A stretch of 9,500 nucleotides of DNA from Sphingomonadaceae bacterium (GTDB lineage Bacteria > Pseudomonadota > Alphaproteobacteria > Sphingomonadales > Sphingomonadaceae), in NCBI GenBank assembly GCA_009923795.1, contig RFSU01000086.1, forward strand, positions 1 through 9,500, read 5' to 3'. Shown here one piece after another: positions 7,401-9,500 of this stretch. Positions within the stretch are counted from its first letter, which is position 1; every line of letters starts with the position of its first letter. The notes under the pieces were generated by a model, which saw only the letters and a list, made by a program, of their open reading frames with translations, had not been told where the DNA came from and ran no database searches. The translations under genes and the position numbers were made by a program.

Positions 7401-9500
7401 GCTTGATACGACCAATCCGGTTAACGGCCTGATTGGTGAGGTCACGCCAAAGACGCTCGTCGTCGGCGGTCTGAACAGCTCGACCTTCACGAAGGTTTAT
7501 AACGCCAACACCACAGTTGCGATTTCCGGCACAGCTGGGCTTCTGACGACTATTCCAGCCGGGTCTGGTACAGCTCTTGACGGCACAGCTTACGCAGGTG
7601 ACGACGTCAGCCTCGGTGGCACGGCGTCAGGTACGTTCAACTCTGCCAATGTGGCCGATGCGAACAAGATCACCCTCGCGGGCCTCTCGCTCACGGGTGC
7701 CGATGCTGGGAATTATAGCCTGAGGCTTACGGACTATGCAGCCTCAATCACGCCGTTTGTTGTGAACCTATCAGGCACGCGCGTCTATAATGCGATGCGG
7801 GATGTTGCGGCTTCTGTTCTGACCATTGGCACGCTGGTGAACGGAGAGACTCTGAAGCTCGACGGCACGGGTAGGCTGACCGGTACGAAGGATGTCGGCA
7901 CGGCCAAGACGTTCGATATCAACTCGCTGGCGCTCCAGGATGACACTGGCCTTGCCAGCAACTACACGCTGGTGGGCGGCACCCGCACCGTCGCCATTAC
8001 GGTCGCGACGATCAGCGCAGTGACCGGCATCACGGCCAACGACAAAACCTATGACGCGACGACCGATGCGACGCTGGTGACGACGAATGCGCAGTTTGGC
8101 GGCAAGTTCTCGGGTGATACCCTGACTGTTGCCACGGCGACGGGCGCCTTTATCAACGAGAATGCGGGCACGAAGGCGGTCAACATCACAGGTATCGTGC
8201 TGGATGGCACCGATGCAGGCAACTATACACTTGCTTCAGATGTGGGCTCGACGACTGCGACGATCAACACGAAGCTTCTGACGGTGACGGCACAGTCGCA
8301 GACGAAGGTGTATGACGCCGGCACGTCGGTGACGAATGCTACGGGCTATGATGTTGTCGGGTTGGTGAATTCAGAAAGCCTGTCCACAGTGACACTGGCC
8401 TATGACAGCCAGAATGCGGGCACGCGGACGATTACGCCGAGCAACGCTGTTGCCGGGAACAACACGCAGCTGAGCAACTATGATGTTCAGTATGTGAGCG
8501 ATACAGCCAGCACGATTACACCGTTTATTGTGAGCCTGACGGGCGCGCGAACCTACGACGCGACGGCTGACCTTGATGCCAGAGTTCTGACGATTGGTGC
8601 TTTGGTGCCTGGCGAAGATCTGACGCTGGCCGGTATCGGCACATTGGATGACCCAGACGGGAGTGGCGCGGGACTCGCTAAGAATGTCGGAACGGGCAAG
8701 ACGTTCAGCATCGGCACGCTGACACTGGGCAATGGCACGGTCGGTGTCGCCACCAACTACACGTTGGTGGGTGGAACGCGCACGGCCGACATCACCCCGG
8801 CAAACCTGACAGTGACGACCAGCAATGTTGTGAAGACCTATGATGGCGGGCTGAGCGTTGCAGGCGCCACGACGGCTCCCGTCGCGATTGTGGCAGCGAA
8901 CAGCGGAACCCAGCTCTTCGGGACTGATACGCTATCTGGTGGCGACTATGCCTTCACCAACGTCAATGCCGGCACAGGCAACCGGACGGTGACTGTCGAC
9001 AACGTGACGGTGAACGATGACAATGGCGGCGACAACTACAATGTCAGCTACGTCAGCAACACCACGAGCACGATCAACAAGAAGCTTTTGACGGTGACGG
9101 CGCAGTCGCAGACGAAAGTGTATAACGCTGGCACGTCGGTGACGAATGCTTCGGGCTATGACGTTGTCGGGCTGGTGGGTTCAGAAAGCCTGTCTGCAGT
9201 GACGCTGGCCTATGACAGCCAGAATGCGGGCACGCGGACGATTACGCCGAGCGATGCGGTTGCTGCAGCGAACACGCTGCTGAGCAACTATAATGTTCAG
9301 TATGAGAGCAATATTGCCAGCTCAATCACGCCGTTTATTGTGAACCTGTCTGGTACGCGCGTCTATAATGCGGCGACCGATGTTTCGGCGGCAGTTCTGA
9401 CCATCGCCCCGTTGGTGAACGGTGAGACCCTGAAGCTTGATGGCTCGGGTACGCTGACCGGTACGAAGGATGTCGGCACGGCCAAGACGTTCGATATCAA
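4438..9500 (+). CDS. Giant adhesin, downstream part in the shifted frame, with YDG-domain array; 3' end outside window
   Basis: This is the continuation of the same protein in frame 1, about 1687 residues without a stop up to the window edge. Frame 1 is closed by stops at 4351-4353 and 4357-4359, so this ORF physically begins at 4360, but recognisable protein starts at 4438 (VSTVGDATRLGAVHI). Domain order: two QTY-type modules (motifs at 4591 and 4834), a shortened copy of the second module (4897-5259), a unique beta-rich stretch (5260-6954), a conserved linker (6955-7104) and nine YDG-type domains (7105 onward). An ATG at 4375 and another at 4498 could be called as starts, but neither has a convincing ribosome binding site and neither is followed by a signal peptide. 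Independent production of an exported protein from here is therefore unlikely. I read it as the separated C-terminal part of the upstream ORF. YDG domains are known from long bacterial surface proteins; their binding role is inference. Confidence 0.87.
4897..5259 (+). repeat. Module B, shortened copy downstream of the frame break
   Basis: A module of 121 residues read in frame 1: VSFGSTLNSSEL, TLTITAGTGDVSFAG, GALGAVTLASAKDVTI, MTITHSGTFSTLAAGDIV, GGFTQSGSGTNSLAGDITASGNI. It lacks the SFTQSAGTG...LTINA segment of the full copies. Its presence in frame 1 is direct evidence that the two frames belong to one original protein. Confidence 0.85.
5260..6954 (+). other. Non-repetitive beta-rich region of the adhesin
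   Basis: About 565 residues of the downstream coding part without the QTY or module B repeats. The texture is still beta-helical, with short V/I/L strands and N/G turns (for example GGRLTQTAGAILDLGGNLSI, VGGNFNLTGGGTFIQG, LTLNNTNSIGVLAASAGGNL). It contains the only two cysteines I find in either reading frame of the window, in CVTGC (codons at 6169 and 6181). Related phrases of the type 'GNV/GNL-x-I/V' recur, but I cannot define a fixed period. No separate gene lies here. Confidence 0.7.
6955..7104 (+). other. Conserved linker between beta-helix and YDG array
   Basis: About 50 residues with an aromatic-rich, non-repeat composition: GVWRIWSQDPALDTLG, then GGLTPGFKQYNATYGG, then GVLYTLAP. It holds the only tryptophan pair near the array. 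From memory, a segment of this form (GGL.P.F.QYN.TYG...LYT/LYSY.P) directly precedes the first YDG domain in many haemagglutinin-like proteins, which supports the family call; I could not check this by search. Confidence 0.65.
7105..9500 (+). repeat. Array of nine YDG-type domains (last one partial)
   Basis: Nine tandem domains of about 81-115 residues share an N-terminal [KR]-[VT]-Y-[DN]-[AG] motif at 7138, 7492, 7780, 8044, 8305, 8548, 8833, 9115 and 9358. Most also share a closing DAGNY/SNY-type turn and an ITP or IN[TK] boundary. Approximate domains: 7105-7449, 7450-7755, 7756-8001, 8002-8271, 8272-8523, 8524-8799, 8800-9081, 9082-9333 and 9334 onward. The first is the longest, with an extra segment around NADVARDSNGNVLANKK. 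Only domains 1 and 7 have the literal YDG; the others read YNA or YDA. The array runs off the window, so the total number is unknown. YDG domains are known from bacterial surface proteins as stalk-like beta domains; any ligand here is unknown. Confidence 0.88.
8272..9500 (+). repeat. 810-bp higher-order repeat of YDG domains
   Basis: Domain 5 (8272-8523) and domain 8 (9082-9333) have the same 252-bp length and are very similar in DNA, with long identical stretches such as the one around 8401-8450 / 9211-9260. Domain 6 and domain 9 start at the same 810-bp offset (8524 and 9334). The unit is therefore three domains long (5-6-7, then 8-9-...), pointing to duplication of a three-domain block. 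Confidence 0.85.

Noticed and set aside
1..9500. CRISPR array or mobile element behind the repeats
   Set aside because: The repeats are in-frame protein modules of 250-1000 bp with coding-type divergence; there are no short spacers, terminal inverted repeats or transposase genes.

Overview
The window lies entirely inside one very large gene on the + strand. The gene encodes a low-complexity surface protein of the filamentous haemagglutinin / giant adhesin type: Thr-, Gly-, Ala- and Asn-rich, with a repetitive predicted beta-helix followed by a C-terminal array of YDG-type domains. The gene enters the window already open (frame 3, from base 3) and is still open at base 9500 (frame 1), so neither true end is visible. 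There is no intergenic DNA, RNA gene, promoter, terminator or mobile element that I can support. The composition (moderately GC-rich, roughly mid-50s percent by eye), the codon use and this architecture fit a Gram-negative proteobacterium, possibly an alphaproteobacterium. No flanking gene is available to confirm that.

Layout: (1) 1-2285 holds three copies of a ~300-bp block (1-302, 1018-1319, 1981-2285), separated by more diverged modules built on a Q-[TSRAL]-[YF] motif that recurs about every 75-80 residues. (2) 2322-5259 holds five copies, three long and two shortened, of a second module of about 150 residues with motifs such as LTITAGAGDV and FTQSGSGTNSL. (3) 5260-6954 is a largely non-repetitive beta-rich stretch that carries the only two cysteines seen in the window. 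(4) 6955-7104 is a linker containing GGLTPGFKQYNATYGG and LYTLAP. (5) 7105-9500 is a run of nine YDG-type domains, the last cut by the window edge, with an 810-bp higher-order repeat.

The main anomaly is a frame break at 4433-4436. The reading frame that is open from base 3 stops at 4452-4454, but the same protein architecture continues without interruption in frame 1 from 4438 to the window end. Alignment to a sister module shows one extra base at a run of four G. As written, the product would end after the second module family and lose all YDG domains, so the locus is either a pseudogene or split gene, or it carries a sequencing/assembly error in a repetitive gene.

I see no evidence of a new kind of biological system. 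The interest lies in the broken frame and in the mosaic repeat history.
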